From: Caballeronia grimmiae
Lineage (GTDB): Bacteria; Pseudomonadota; Gammaproteobacteria; Burkholderiales; Burkholderiaceae
Length of the DNA stretch: 64,000 nt
Direction: 5' to 3'
Assembly (NCBI RefSeq): GCF_000698555.1
Contig: NZ_JFHE01000005.1
Coordinates: forward strand, 1-64,000
The position numbers and the translations under genes are program-made. Of this stretch, positions 56,578-64,000 are shown in pieces (the stretch's first letter is position 1; each line of letters starts with the position of its first letter). The notes under the pieces were generated by a model. The model searched no databases. It was given only the letters and a program-made list of their open reading frames with translations, and was not told the origin of the DNA.

Positions 56578-57896
56578 TGGCCGCTCCTGATGGTCCATTT
56601 GCCGGTATTGGTGTCGATCGCGCCGTTCAGCCCGTTCGCGGCGAGGCGCTTCGTCAGGTCGGGATCGACCTTCGTTTCCGGCTTGAAGGTGACTTCGAGA
56701 TGCCGGTCGCGATAATCCAGCCCGGCGATGCCATTGACCGGCACCGGGCCAAGCGAACGCGCGAGGCCGTCAGCGAGGGAAAGAAAATCCGAAGGCGACA
56801 GCTCGCCCGACGCCACCCGCAAGCGGTCGAGATTGCGCGACATCTGATCAGGCGCATCGAGCACGACGGTCGTTTTCGGGAATGCGTTGAGCAGCAGTTC
56901 CGTCATCTGCGCGCTGATCGCGTCGCGCTGGCGCGCAAGCTGAAGCCACTGCACGTTGATCCCGACGATCGACACGATCACCGACGCCGCCACGAGCGCG
57001 ATCGGCACGCGCAGACGCCGCATCGTCGCGCGATCGAGCCGCCACGGCTGCGCGGCGAATTCGAACTGGCAGAGGTCGAAGCGGCTCGCCAACGCTTGCC
57101 GCGCGAAGGCTTCGAACGCGAGCGGCTGCGCGGTCGCCAGCGCCACCGCGCTTCGCGACGACGCGAGGCGCGGCTCGTCGCCGGGCAGATCGGCGAGCGA
57201 GTACAGCGTGACCGGCTGATCGCCGGCGAGCGCCGCGAGCGTCGGCGCGATGGAATCGACGGGAAGCGCCAGCCCCTCACCGAGCGCCGCGCCTTCGCCG
57301 CGCGCAATGGCGATTTCGACGCGCGGAGCAGCCGGCGACGGCGCGCTCGCCTCGATCTCACCGAGCAGCGCGGGCGCAGTCGACACCACCTTGCCCAGCA
57401 ATCCCGCGATGAACGGCGTGTGTGCGAACGCTTCGCCTTCGACCGCTTCGACGGCCGGGACGGGCAGGCAGCGCATCGCCGGCACGGCTTTCAGATTGCG
57501 ATGCCCCGCGCTCGCGAACGCGTCGCAGACGAAGCGGAACCATCCGCGATCGATGACCGCGACCACGCGACGCCCATCCGCGAGCGCGACGGGATCGACC
57601 GCGATGTGGCAGGTCTGCGGGTCCTGAATCAATTGATCTTCGACGACGTTCGGCAACGCCTGACGCAGCCGCGGCCCCTTGAGCGGCGGCACGGCGGCGG
57701 CGAGCAGCAAGGTATCGCGAGCGGCGACGATCAGCACCGTCAAGCTGGCGCGCGGCAGCAATCCGACTGCGGCGCGGCCGGCGCGCTGCGTCTCGCCGCG
57801 CTTGTCGAGCAGCAGAAACGGCAAGTCCGGCAGGTCCCACTCCTGCGAGCGCACCGCGGGATCGCGCGGCGGCAATAGAACGATCAGTGTGCTCAA
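56574..57896 (-). CDS. gspL: Type II secretion protein GspL
   Basis: GspL links the ATPase GspE to the membrane platform. The 440-residue protein has the cytoplasmic actin-like domain, one membrane span (VPIALVAASVIVSIVGINV) and a periplasmic ferredoxin-like domain. The start is TTG at 57894-57896, preceded by GGAAG; no good ATG starts the domain. The longer frame upstream runs through the gspK gene end. It is in the middle of the K-L-M-N group. Confidence 0.85.
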   Translation of the reverse strand: MSTLIVLLPPRDPAVRSQEWDLPDLPFLLLDKRGETQRAGRAAVGLLPRASLTVLIVAARDTLLLAAAVPPLKGPRLRQALPNVVEDQLIQDPQTCHIAVDPVALADGRRVVAVIDRGWFRFVCDAFASAGHRNLKAVPAMRCLPVPAVEAVEGEAFAHTPFIAGLLGKVVSTAPALLGEIEASAPSPAAPRVEIAIARGEGAALGEGLALPVDSIAPTLAALAGDQPVTLYSLADLPGDEPRLASSRSAVALATAQPLAFEAFARQALASRFDLCQFEFAAQPWRLDRATMRRLRVPIALVAASVIVSIVGINVQWLQLARQRDAISAQMTELLLNAFPKTTVVLDAPDQMSRNLDRLRVASGELSPSDFLSLADGLARSLGPVPVNGIAGLDYRDRHLEVTFKPETKVDPDLTKRLAANGLNGAIDTNTGKWTIRSGQ

Positions 57897-57927
57897 AGGC
57901 CACTTCCTCTTGTCAGAAACATCGTCA

Positions 57928-59037
57928 TCACAGCGCGTCGCGCGTGTAGACGATGCGCGTGGTGTGCGTCGTCGGATCGCGGTAGACGAGCGTCGTGCGC
58001 TCGAGCTGCGCGCGCTCATGGTCGACGCGACCGTGAATCACGAAATAGCGCGTGGTGACGTCGAGCTCGCTCGGGTCGATCGACGTCGATTTCACGCCCG
58101 CGCCGGTCAGCGCGAGCTGCACGTTGCCGGCATCGTGGAAGAACACCGTCTCGCGGCGCGCGACGAACGCCTGCGCCTGCGACAGGCTCATGCCTTCCAC
58201 CACCGCCGCGACCACTTCGGCGGGCGCGGTGTTCATGTTGACGGGCGTCGTCGTCGGCAACACGGTCGCGAATTTGCGCAGCTTCGCCACTGCTTCCGCC
58301 GAAAAGCCGGGCACGTCGAGGAGCGAATCCACGCTGATCATTTGCAGCGGCGCGACGGGCGCGTTGCTGTCGGCGTCCTTCAGGCCGGGATCGTCGGTGA
58401 AGTTGCCGCCGCCCGCCGCGCCGCCGCCCTGCGCGATCGCGGCCATCGTCTGTTCCGGCGATGTCGCGAGGCTCGTGCCGTTGCCGGTCTGCGTCTGGAA
58501 GCGCGTGGCGGACCGCGCGAGTCCCGCGCGCATCTGCAAGGCCACCGTCTTCGCCAGCGATCCGTTGATGCCGAGCAGCGTCAACAGCCGCTGAAACGAC
58601 TGAATCTGCTGCACGTTGATGGTCAGCACGCCCGGCGCGGGCGTCGCGACCAGATTGCGCAGGTTGAATTTCGCCTGCGCATCCTCGATCGAGCCGGACA
58701 GAAACGTCTGCGCGCCTTCCTGCGCGCGCACTTCGCCGATCTGCCCGAGAAAATCGGAGAGCTTCGTCTTCGCGATCGGCACGCCCCACACGCCGCCGAG
58801 ATACGTGACCGTCGGCGAGGTATCCGCTTCCGAACGAAGGATCAGCCGCGTCCAGTCGAGCGCGCTGCGCGAAATCCACTGCGCCTGCGCGAGCAGCCGC
58901 TGATTCTCGATGCGCCGCACCTGCACCTGCTGCCGCCACAACATGCCCGAAACCAGAATGGCGGACAGCGCGACGACCAGCAGCGCGCTGATGATCGCGA
59001 CGCCACGTTGCTTTGCGCTTGCGCCCGCTGTCCGCAT
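57928..59037 (-). CDS. gspK: Type II secretion minor pseudopilin GspK
   Basis: The 369-residue protein has a prepilin leader that ends before a hydrophobic helix (QRGVAIISALLVVALSAIL) and a large globular domain, as in GspK, the tip pseudopilin. The residue following the cleavage glycine is Val rather than Phe, which is normal for GspK, and the Glu5 of other pseudopilins is absent. The ATG follows the gspJ stop at close spacing. It is intact. Confidence 0.92.
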   Translation of the reverse strand: MRTAGASAKQRGVAIISALLVVALSAILVSGMLWRQQVQVRRIENQRLLAQAQWISRSALDWTRLILRSEADTSPTVTYLGGVWGVPIAKTKLSDFLGQIGEVRAQEGAQTFLSGSIEDAQAKFNLRNLVATPAPGVLTINVQQIQSFQRLLTLLGINGSLAKTVALQMRAGLARSATRFQTQTGNGTSLATSPEQTMAAIAQGGGAAGGGNFTDDPGLKDADSNAPVAPLQMISVDSLLDVPGFSAEAVAKLRKFATVLPTTTPVNMNTAPAEVVAAVVEGMSLSQAQAFVARRETVFFHDAGNVQLALTGAGVKSTSIDPSELDVTTRYFVIHGRVDHERAQLERTTLVYRDPTTHTTRIVYTRDAL

Positions 59038-59039
59038 CG

Positions 59040-59723
59040 TCACTCTCCGACCAGAAACACGCGCCTGATCGGCACGCTGAGATTCGGCGCGCCGACCGCC
59101 ACCTGAATGCCCGATACCGCCCGCGCGAGCGGCGCATTGCCGAGTTGCGGCACCTTCAGGTTGTTGTCGTTGTCGTTGATCTGCGAGAGCACGTCGGCCA
59201 TGCGCGTCGTCCAGCCTTTCTGCGGAATGTAGACGCGCGCCGCCAGCGACCCGACGCCGCCCATCAGCGGCACGGCGCTCCAGCCATCGGCGGTATCGCC
59301 CGATGACAGCGCGCGCCGCACTTCCCCAACGTTTTCGAGCGGCGGCGACGCATACCGCACGATGCGCCCGCTCGACAGCCGATACCGCACCACCTGCAAG
59401 CGCGGCGCCGTGTTCGGCGCAAACACGCCGCGCACGATTTGCAGCGAGCCGTTGCCGAGCGACACGGCGGGCTGGCCGGCTTCGTCGTCGGTCGCGGCCT
59501 GGCGCGCGTCGATGCGCATCTGGTCGAACAGTTGCGCGACCACGCGCTCGTCTTCCATCGAATTGGTGATGGTCGCACGCGAGCGGATGATCGAATCGAG
59601 CCCGCGCCACGACAGCACCGCGATGACCGCGAGAATCGCAATCGCGATCAGCATTTCGAGCAGCGTGAAACCGCGCTGCCGCTGGCCGCTGCGCCGGGCC
59701 TCAGAGCGAGCGATTCGTTTCAT
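59040..59723 (-). CDS. gspJ: Type II secretion minor pseudopilin GspJ
   Basis: The 227-residue protein has the prepilin signature RGFTLLEMLIAIAILAVIA with cleavage after the glycine and Glu5. The C-terminal part is beta-rich, with DNDNN that may bind calcium. It is a minor tip pseudopilin. Its start overlaps the end of gspI by 23 bases, a sign of translational coupling. Confidence 0.92.
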   Translation of the reverse strand: MKRIARSEARRSGQRQRGFTLLEMLIAIAILAVIAVLSWRGLDSIIRSRATITNSMEDERVVAQLFDQMRIDARQAATDDEAGQPAVSLGNGSLQIVRGVFAPNTAPRLQVVRYRLSSGRIVRYASPPLENVGEVRRALSSGDTADGWSAVPLMGGVGSLAARVYIPQKGWTTRMADVLSQINDNDNNLKVPQLGNAPLARAVSGIQVAVGAPNLSVPIRRVFLVGE

Positions 59724-60087
59724 TCGCCACCACCGTGACCATTTGCGCGAGATTGCCCGAGCGGCCGGGCGTCGAGACGAACATTTCGACGCGCCGGAAG
59801 ATCGGGTTCGGCGTCGCGGTGACGCGCTGCGTGCAGACGAGCTTCAGGTTGCCTTGGGAGCAATCGAACGAGCGCGAGCCGATATCCGGAAACACGTGCG
59901 ACAGGCGAAGCTGCGCGAGTTCGTTGTCCGCGCTCCAGCCCGCGAGCAGCCGCCGATGCAGGTCCGCTTCACCCGTCGCAAGCGAGCCGACCGCGCGCAG
60001 CGACGCCGCGAGCGCCACCGCGATGATCGCCAGCGCGACGAGCACTTCGATCATCGTGAAGCCGGAGGTTTGGCGTCGCGTGTGCAT
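59701..60087 (-). CDS. gspI: Type II secretion minor pseudopilin GspI
   Basis: The 128-residue protein starts MHTRRQTSGFTMIEVLVALA, a prepilin leader with cleavage after glycine and Glu5. The mature domain has two cysteines (FDCSQGN, LVCTQR). It is a core minor pseudopilin that initiates pseudopilus assembly. The ATG overlaps the gspH stop by one base. Confidence 0.92.
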   Translation of the reverse strand: MHTRRQTSGFTMIEVLVALAIIAVALAASLRAVGSLATGEADLHRRLLAGWSADNELAQLRLSHVFPDIGSRSFDCSQGNLKLVCTQRVTATPNPIFRRVEMFVSTPGRSGNLAQMVTVVANETNRSL

Positions 60088-60560
60088 CACCGCACCTGAA
60101 AGCGGCCATTGCCGCTGCCGATGATCGTCGCGCGGCCCGCCGCCGAGACGAGCGTGATTTCCATCGGCGTATCGATGGCTTCCGTGCCGAAGATCAGGCG
60201 GCTCACCGACTTGTCGGAATCGAGAAACTGGATGGTCACGCCGGTCACGCCGCCCTCCCAGCGCCGCGCGCGCAGCAGGTCGTCGCGCAGCGGACGCCAG
60301 CCGTCCTCGGTGCGGATGTCGAAGCGAAACCCGCCGTCGGTCGGCTGCCAGGCGATGGGGCGCGCGCGCACTTGCGCTTCGTCGCCCGCCGATTCGAACA
60401 GCAGCGCAAGCCGCTGCGCCTCTTCGTTCAGATCGGTGCGCGGATTGCGCGTGAGCTGCAGCGAGGCGAGCGACACGAGCAAGCCGGCGATCACCAGCAC
60501 GACGAGCATTTCCAGCAGCGTGAAACCTGCCTGACGACGCGCTTTTCGATGCCCGTTCAC
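60087..60560 (-). CDS. gspH: Type II secretion minor pseudopilin GspH
   Basis: The 157-residue protein has the leader RRQAGFTLLEMLVVLVIAG with Glu5 and a beta-sandwich C-terminal domain. GspH links the pseudopilus body to the tip. It begins 24 bases after the gspG stop and its end overlaps gspI. Confidence 0.92.
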   Translation of the reverse strand: MNGHRKARRQAGFTLLEMLVVLVIAGLLVSLASLQLTRNPRTDLNEEAQRLALLFESAGDEAQVRARPIAWQPTDGGFRFDIRTEDGWRPLRDDLLRARRWEGGVTGVTIQFLDSDKSVSRLIFGTEAIDTPMEITLVSAAGRATIIGSGNGRFQVR

Positions 60561-60584
60561 GCTGATCTCTCAACTACGCAATGG

Positions 60585-61055
60585 CTATTGCCACGAGCCG
60601 ACGTCGGCATCGTTGCCGTCGCCGCCCGCCTTGTTGTCCGCGCCGTAGCTGAACACGTCGATTTCGCCGTGCACGCCCGGATTCAGATACTGATATTGGC
60701 CGCCCCACGGATCGGCCGGAAGACGCTCCAGATAACCGCCGTCCTTCCAGTTGTTCGGCACCGGCTCGGTGGACGGCTTCTCGACCAGCGCGCGCAAGCC
60801 TTGCTCTTGCGTCGGATAGCGGCCGTTGTCGAGCCGGTACAGCTTCATCGCCTGCATGATGGTGCCGATGTCCTGCTTCGCGGCGACGCGGCGCGCTTCG
60901 TCCGGACGGCTCATGATCTTCGGCACGATGAGCGCGGCGAGAATGCCGAGAATCGCGATCACGACCATGATTTCGATGAGCGTGAAACCGCGTTGACGAC
61001 GCCCCTGGGCCTGCGCCCGGGTGATTTGCATGCGGCGTTGAGTCCACATTTGCAT
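60585..61055 (-). CDS. gspG: Type II secretion major pseudopilin GspG
   Basis: The 156-residue protein has the prepilin signature RGFTLIEIMVVIAILGILA and the canonical DNGRYPTQEQGLRALVEKP with the calcium-binding loop near the C-terminus (DPWGGQYQYLNPG, SYGADNKAGGDG). It is the main subunit of the pseudopilus. The leader is long, about 22 residues before the glycine. The upstream gap of 133 bases to gspC may hold an extra promoter. Confidence 0.96.
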   Translation of the reverse strand: MQMWTQRRMQITRAQAQGRRQRGFTLIEIMVVIAILGILAALIVPKIMSRPDEARRVAAKQDIGTIMQAMKLYRLDNGRYPTQEQGLRALVEKPSTEPVPNNWKDGGYLERLPADPWGGQYQYLNPGVHGEIDVFSYGADNKAGGDGNDADVGSWQ

Positions 61056-61188
61056 GAGTGCTACCTCGTGGTTGATTCTGGGCTTGCGCCCGCTGTGATT
61101 AAAGGACAAGCGGCTTACACATGATGGAAGCCGCCGGGCATTCTATCCATCCGCGCCCGCCGCGCCGTGACCGCAGTCAACGCGCGCA

Positions 61189-61602
61189 CTAGCGCACGTA
61201 GATCGTCGGTCCGGGCGGCATCGGCGGCAGGAAGATTTCCGACTTCGCGCCGTTGCGTTCGATGATGATCGAGCGCGGCCGCACCTCCGACAGCTTCACG
61301 CCCTGCGTGAGCGCGCTGCCGAGCGACACCGCGCGCGCCGGTTCGCCGCCGTAGCTGACGATGGCCGCCGCGCCGCCCTGCAGCGCGAGGATGCCGAACA
61401 GATGCACGTCGGAATTCGCCTGACGCTCCAGTTGCCCGCCGAAGATGGTCGCGGCCTGCTCGACCGATGGCGTGCGCGTCGCGGCGGCGGCGGGCAGCGG
61501 CGCGGTCTGACGCGAGGTCAGCGTGACGACCCAGTACGTCACCGTCACGCAAAAGAGCGCCAGGGCGGCAAGGGTGAGCAGGCGGGTTTGCAGGGCGTTC
61601 AT
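61189..61602 (-). CDS. gspC: Type II secretion protein GspC (short form)
   Basis: The 137-residue protein has an N-terminal membrane helix (LLTLAALALFCVTVTYWVV) and the homology region that contacts GspD (IFGGQLERQANSDVHLFGIL), ending EIFLPPMPPGPTIYVR. It lacks the C-terminal PDZ or coiled-coil domain of longer GspC proteins; this short form is usual in Burkholderia. Its start overlaps the gspF stop by one base. Confidence 0.85.
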   Translation of the reverse strand: MNALQTRLLTLAALALFCVTVTYWVVTLTSRQTAPLPAAAATRTPSVEQAATIFGGQLERQANSDVHLFGILALQGGAAAIVSYGGEPARAVSLGSALTQGVKLSEVRPRSIIIERNGAKSEIFLPPMPPGPTIYVR

Positions 61603-62819
61603 TACTGCACCAGATTGTTCAGTTCGATGATCGGCAGCATCACCGCAAGCACGATGACCAGCACCACGCCGCCCATCGCCAGGATCAGCAAGGGTTCGAG
61701 GAGGCTCGTGAGGAACATCGTGCGGCGTTCGAGTTCGCGCGATTCGCCTTCGGAAGCGCGGTCGAGCATCGTGGTGACGTCGCCGGTCGCTTCGCCCGAG
61801 CGGATCAGATGCACGAGCACGGGCGGAAACGTCTTCGTGTTGCCGAGCGCGCGCGATAGCGACGAGCCTTCGCGCACGCGCACGATGGCGTCGTCGACGT
61901 TATTGCGCATCGCCGTGTTGCTCAATGTTTCGCCCGCGGCCTGCAACGCACGCAGGATCGGCACGCCGGCGGCGGTCAGAATGGCGAGCGTGCTGGCGAA
62001 GCGCACGGTGTTATAGCCGCGCACCAGCTTGCCGACGAGCGGCGCGGTCAGCAGCCAGCGGTCGAACGCGAGGCGCGGTCCGGGCCGCGACAGAATGCGC
62101 CGCACGAGCCACGCAAGCACCGCGACCGAAATCAGCACCGCCCACCAGTAACTGCGCACGAACGCGGACAGCGCCATCATCATCACGGTGAGGAAGGGCA
62201 GCGCCTGCTTCGTGCTGGCGAACACGTTCACCACTTGCGGCACGACATAGCTCAACAGGAACGTGACGATGCCGAACGCGATGATCGTCACGATGCCCGG
62301 ATACGTAAATGCCAGAATGATCTTCTGCTTCAGCGCATTGCGCTGCTCGATGTAATCGGCGAGACGCGACAGCACGAGCCCGAGCTTGCCGGTATGCTCG
62401 CCCGCCGCCACCAGCGCGCGATAAATCTCCGGGAAGTCCTTCGGATGCTGCGCGAGCGCGTTGGCGAAAGAATGGCCGCCGAGCACTTCGGCGCGGATTG
62501 CGGCCATAAGTTCGCGGATGTAGTCGCGCTCCGATTGCTCCGTCAGCACCGCGAGCGTTTCGCCGAGCGGCAGGCCGGCGATCAGCAGGCTCGCGAGCTG
62601 GCGCGTCAGGATGGCCTGCTCGCGCTGCGACAGCCGACGCCCCAGCGACAGGCGCTGCTGCCGCTCCCCGCGCGTGCGCGTGCCGGCGGCCTCGACGACC
62701 AGCGGCGTCAGTCCTTGCGTGCGCAACTGGCTGCGCGCGGCGCGGGCGCTGTCAGCATCGAGAACGCCGGTCTGCGTCTTGCCCGCGTGGTCGATCGCTT
62801 CGAAACGGAAAGCTGGCAT
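61602..62819 (-). CDS. gspF: Type II secretion inner membrane protein GspF
   Basis: The 405-residue protein has two GspF domains and three membrane segments, including AFTYPGIVTIIAFGIVTFLL and the C-terminal LILAMGGVVLVIVLAVMLP. The start MPAFRFEAIDHAGKTQTGVL is canonical. It is part of the assembly platform and is pushed by GspE. It begins 16 bases after gspE. Confidence 0.96.
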   Translation of the reverse strand: MPAFRFEAIDHAGKTQTGVLDADSARAARSQLRTQGLTPLVVEAAGTRTRGERQQRLSLGRRLSQREQAILTRQLASLLIAGLPLGETLAVLTEQSERDYIRELMAAIRAEVLGGHSFANALAQHPKDFPEIYRALVAAGEHTGKLGLVLSRLADYIEQRNALKQKIILAFTYPGIVTIIAFGIVTFLLSYVVPQVVNVFASTKQALPFLTVMMMALSAFVRSYWWAVLISVAVLAWLVRRILSRPGPRLAFDRWLLTAPLVGKLVRGYNTVRFASTLAILTAAGVPILRALQAAGETLSNTAMRNNVDDAIVRVREGSSLSRALGNTKTFPPVLVHLIRSGEATGDVTTMLDRASEGESRELERRTMFLTSLLEPLLILAMGGVVLVIVLAVMLPIIELNNLVQ

Positions 62820-62835
62820 ACGTTACGCTCCGCCC

Positions 62836-64000
62836 TTAATCGCCACCGGTCACGCGCAGCACTTCTTCGAGCGATGTCACGCCCGCCGCCAGCCAGCGGT
62901 TGCCGTCCTCGCGCAGCGTGCGCATGCCTTGTGCGCGGCCGGCGGCGAGAATCTCGGCGTCGGCGGCGTTGCGATGGATCAGCGGGCGGATCTCGTCGTC
63001 GATCAGCAGCAGTTCGTACACGCCGCGACGGCCTACGTAACCGGACTGGCCGCATCGGTCGCAACCGACCGGATGCCAGTGCTTCACGCCGTTCTCGTCC
63101 TCGCGCTCTTCCTTGCAGACCGGACACAGCTGGCGCACGAGCCGCTGCGCGAGCACGCCGAGCAGCGACGACGCCAGCAGATACGGTTCGACGCCCATAT
63201 CGGTGAGACGCGTGACGGCGGATGCCGCATCGTTCGTGTGCAGCGTCGCGAGCACCAGGTGACCGGTCAGCGACGCCTGCACCGCGATCTGCGCGGTTTC
63301 GAGGTCGCGAATTTCCCCGATCATGATGATGTCCGGGTCCTGACGAAGAATGGAGCGCAGCGCCCGCGCGAACGTCATGCCGATGCGCTCGTTCACCTGC
63401 GTCTGACCGATGCCCGACAAGTCGTATTCGATCGGGTCTTCCACCGTCATGATGTTGGTGGTGGTCGTCTCGAGCCGCGACATCGACGCGTACAGCGTGG
63501 TCGTCTTGCCCGAGCCGGTCGGACCGGTCACGAGCACGATGCCGTGCGGCTTGCCGATCAGTTTGTCGAAATTGACGAGCGTGTCGCGCGCCATCCCGAG
63601 CGTTTCGAGATTCAGGCGTTGCGCGTCCTTTTCGAGCAGACGCAGCACCGCGCGTTCGCCGTGGCCGGTCGGCAGCGTGGACACGCGCACATCGACCGGA
63701 CGGCCGCCGACGCGCAACGTGATGCGGCCATCCTGCGGCAAACGTTTCTCGGCGATATCGAGCTGCGCCATGATCTTGATTCGCGAGATCAGCGCGCCGT
63801 GCAGCGCCTTCTTCGGACGCACGACATCACGCAACGTGCCGTCGACGCGAAACCGCACCACCGACGCGTTCTCGAACGGCTCGATATGAATATCCGACGC
63901 CTGTTCGCGCGCCGCCTGGGTCAACAGCGCGTTGATCATGCGGATGATCGGCGCGTCGTCTTCGGATTCCAGCAGGTCTTCGACTTCCGGAATGTCCTGC
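62836..64000 (-). CDS. gspE: Type II secretion ATPase GspE, 5' end cut by the window
   Basis: At least 388 residues are present. The protein powers secretion. It has Walker [18 protein letters not shown], the Asp box [10 protein letters not shown], Walker [10 protein letters not shown], the His box (LATLHTNDA), and the four-cysteine zinc module CPVC...CDRCG. The frame stays open to base 64000, with [10 protein letters not shown] preceded by EDDAPIIR, so the N-terminal domain lies outside. gspD is expected upstream, as in other Burkholderia. Confidence 0.95.
   Translation of the reverse strand, partial: QDIPEVEDLLESEDDAPIIRMINALLTQAAREQASDIHIEPFENASVVRFRVDGTLRDVVRPKKALHGALISRIKIMAQLDIAEKRLPQDGRITLRVGGRPVDVRVSTLPTGHGERAVLRLLEKDAQRLNLETLGMARDTLVNFDKLIGKPHGIVLVTGPTGSGKTTTLYASMSRLETTTTNIMTVEDPIEYDLSGIGQTQVNERIGMTFARALRSILRQDPDIIMIGEIRDLETAQIAVQASLTGHLVLATLHTNDAASAVTRLTDMGVEPYLLASSLLGVLAQRLVRQLCPVCKEEREDENGVKHWHPVGCDRCGQSGYVGRRGVYELLLIDDEIRPLIHRNAADAEILAAGRAQGMRTLREDGNRWLAAGVTSLEEVLRVTGGD

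Overview
The window is high-GC betaproteobacterial DNA, most likely Burkholderiaceae (Burkholderia, Paraburkholderia or Caballeronia). It contains the canonical origin-proximal block of chromosome 1: mnmE, yidC, yidD, rnpA, rpmH, then dnaA, dnaN and gyrB. It also carries a Burkholderia-type gsp type II secretion cluster, dapF-DUF484-xerC, hslVU, metK next to a lipid A acyltransferase, and gshA. The genus is inferred from protein character and gene order.

Bases 1 to about 12411 are the right end of a tRNA-targeted genomic island whose left end lies outside the window. The right border is a tyrosine integrase followed by the 3' half of a tRNA gene with its own terminator, a typical att remnant. 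The island is visibly more AT-rich and irregular in codon use than the backbone. It carries small hypothetical genes, a coiled-coil protein and an 807-residue SIR2-like/P-loop NTPase (STAND-like). Then come a ribbon-helix-helix regulator, a cytosine-5 methyltransferase, a NotI-family endonuclease and a Vsr nickase. An Mrr-like nuclease overlapping a ParB/Srx-domain protein completes the set. The RHH-methyltransferase promoter region holds a near-perfect LexA (SOS) box and a separate 24-bp palindrome.

From 12.4 to 18.2 kb lie a VOC protein, YaeQ, a small secreted protein, a LysE exporter with a SnoaL-like partner, mnmE, and two small HTH regulators that look like divergent paralogues. From 18.2 to 27.0 kb is the origin block, with one perfect DnaA box between rpmH and dnaA. 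Directly after gyrB sits a stand-alone HNH endonuclease resembling phosphorothioate-DNA-dependent type IV enzymes. It is followed by a zinc-ribbon protein and the dbpA helicase.

From 29.6 to 38.8 kb lie a NarL-type two-component system, ferredoxin-NADP reductase, an aldo/keto reductase, an MscS channel, a PhyH-like dioxygenase, metK and a lipid A acyltransferase. The metK leader can form a perfect 15-bp stem that includes the ribosome binding site and reaches the GTG start codon, so it is a candidate RNA switch. From 38.8 to 50.9 kb are dapF-DUF484-xerC, rlmI, a His-rich CobW GTPase beside a DksA with only one of four zinc cysteines, hslVU behind a possible heat-shock promoter, ada, gshA and a lipoprotein.

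From 50.9 to 55.3 kb are a DHA2-type exporter, a MarR regulator and a NodT-type outer membrane factor. From 55.3 kb to the end is the type II secretion cluster, read on the minus strand as E-F-C-G-H-I-J-K-L-M-N, with gspE cut by the window edge. The best candidates for new biology are the SIR2-STAND protein, the ParB/Srx-Mrr pair, the SOS-linked restriction cassette and the metK leader.
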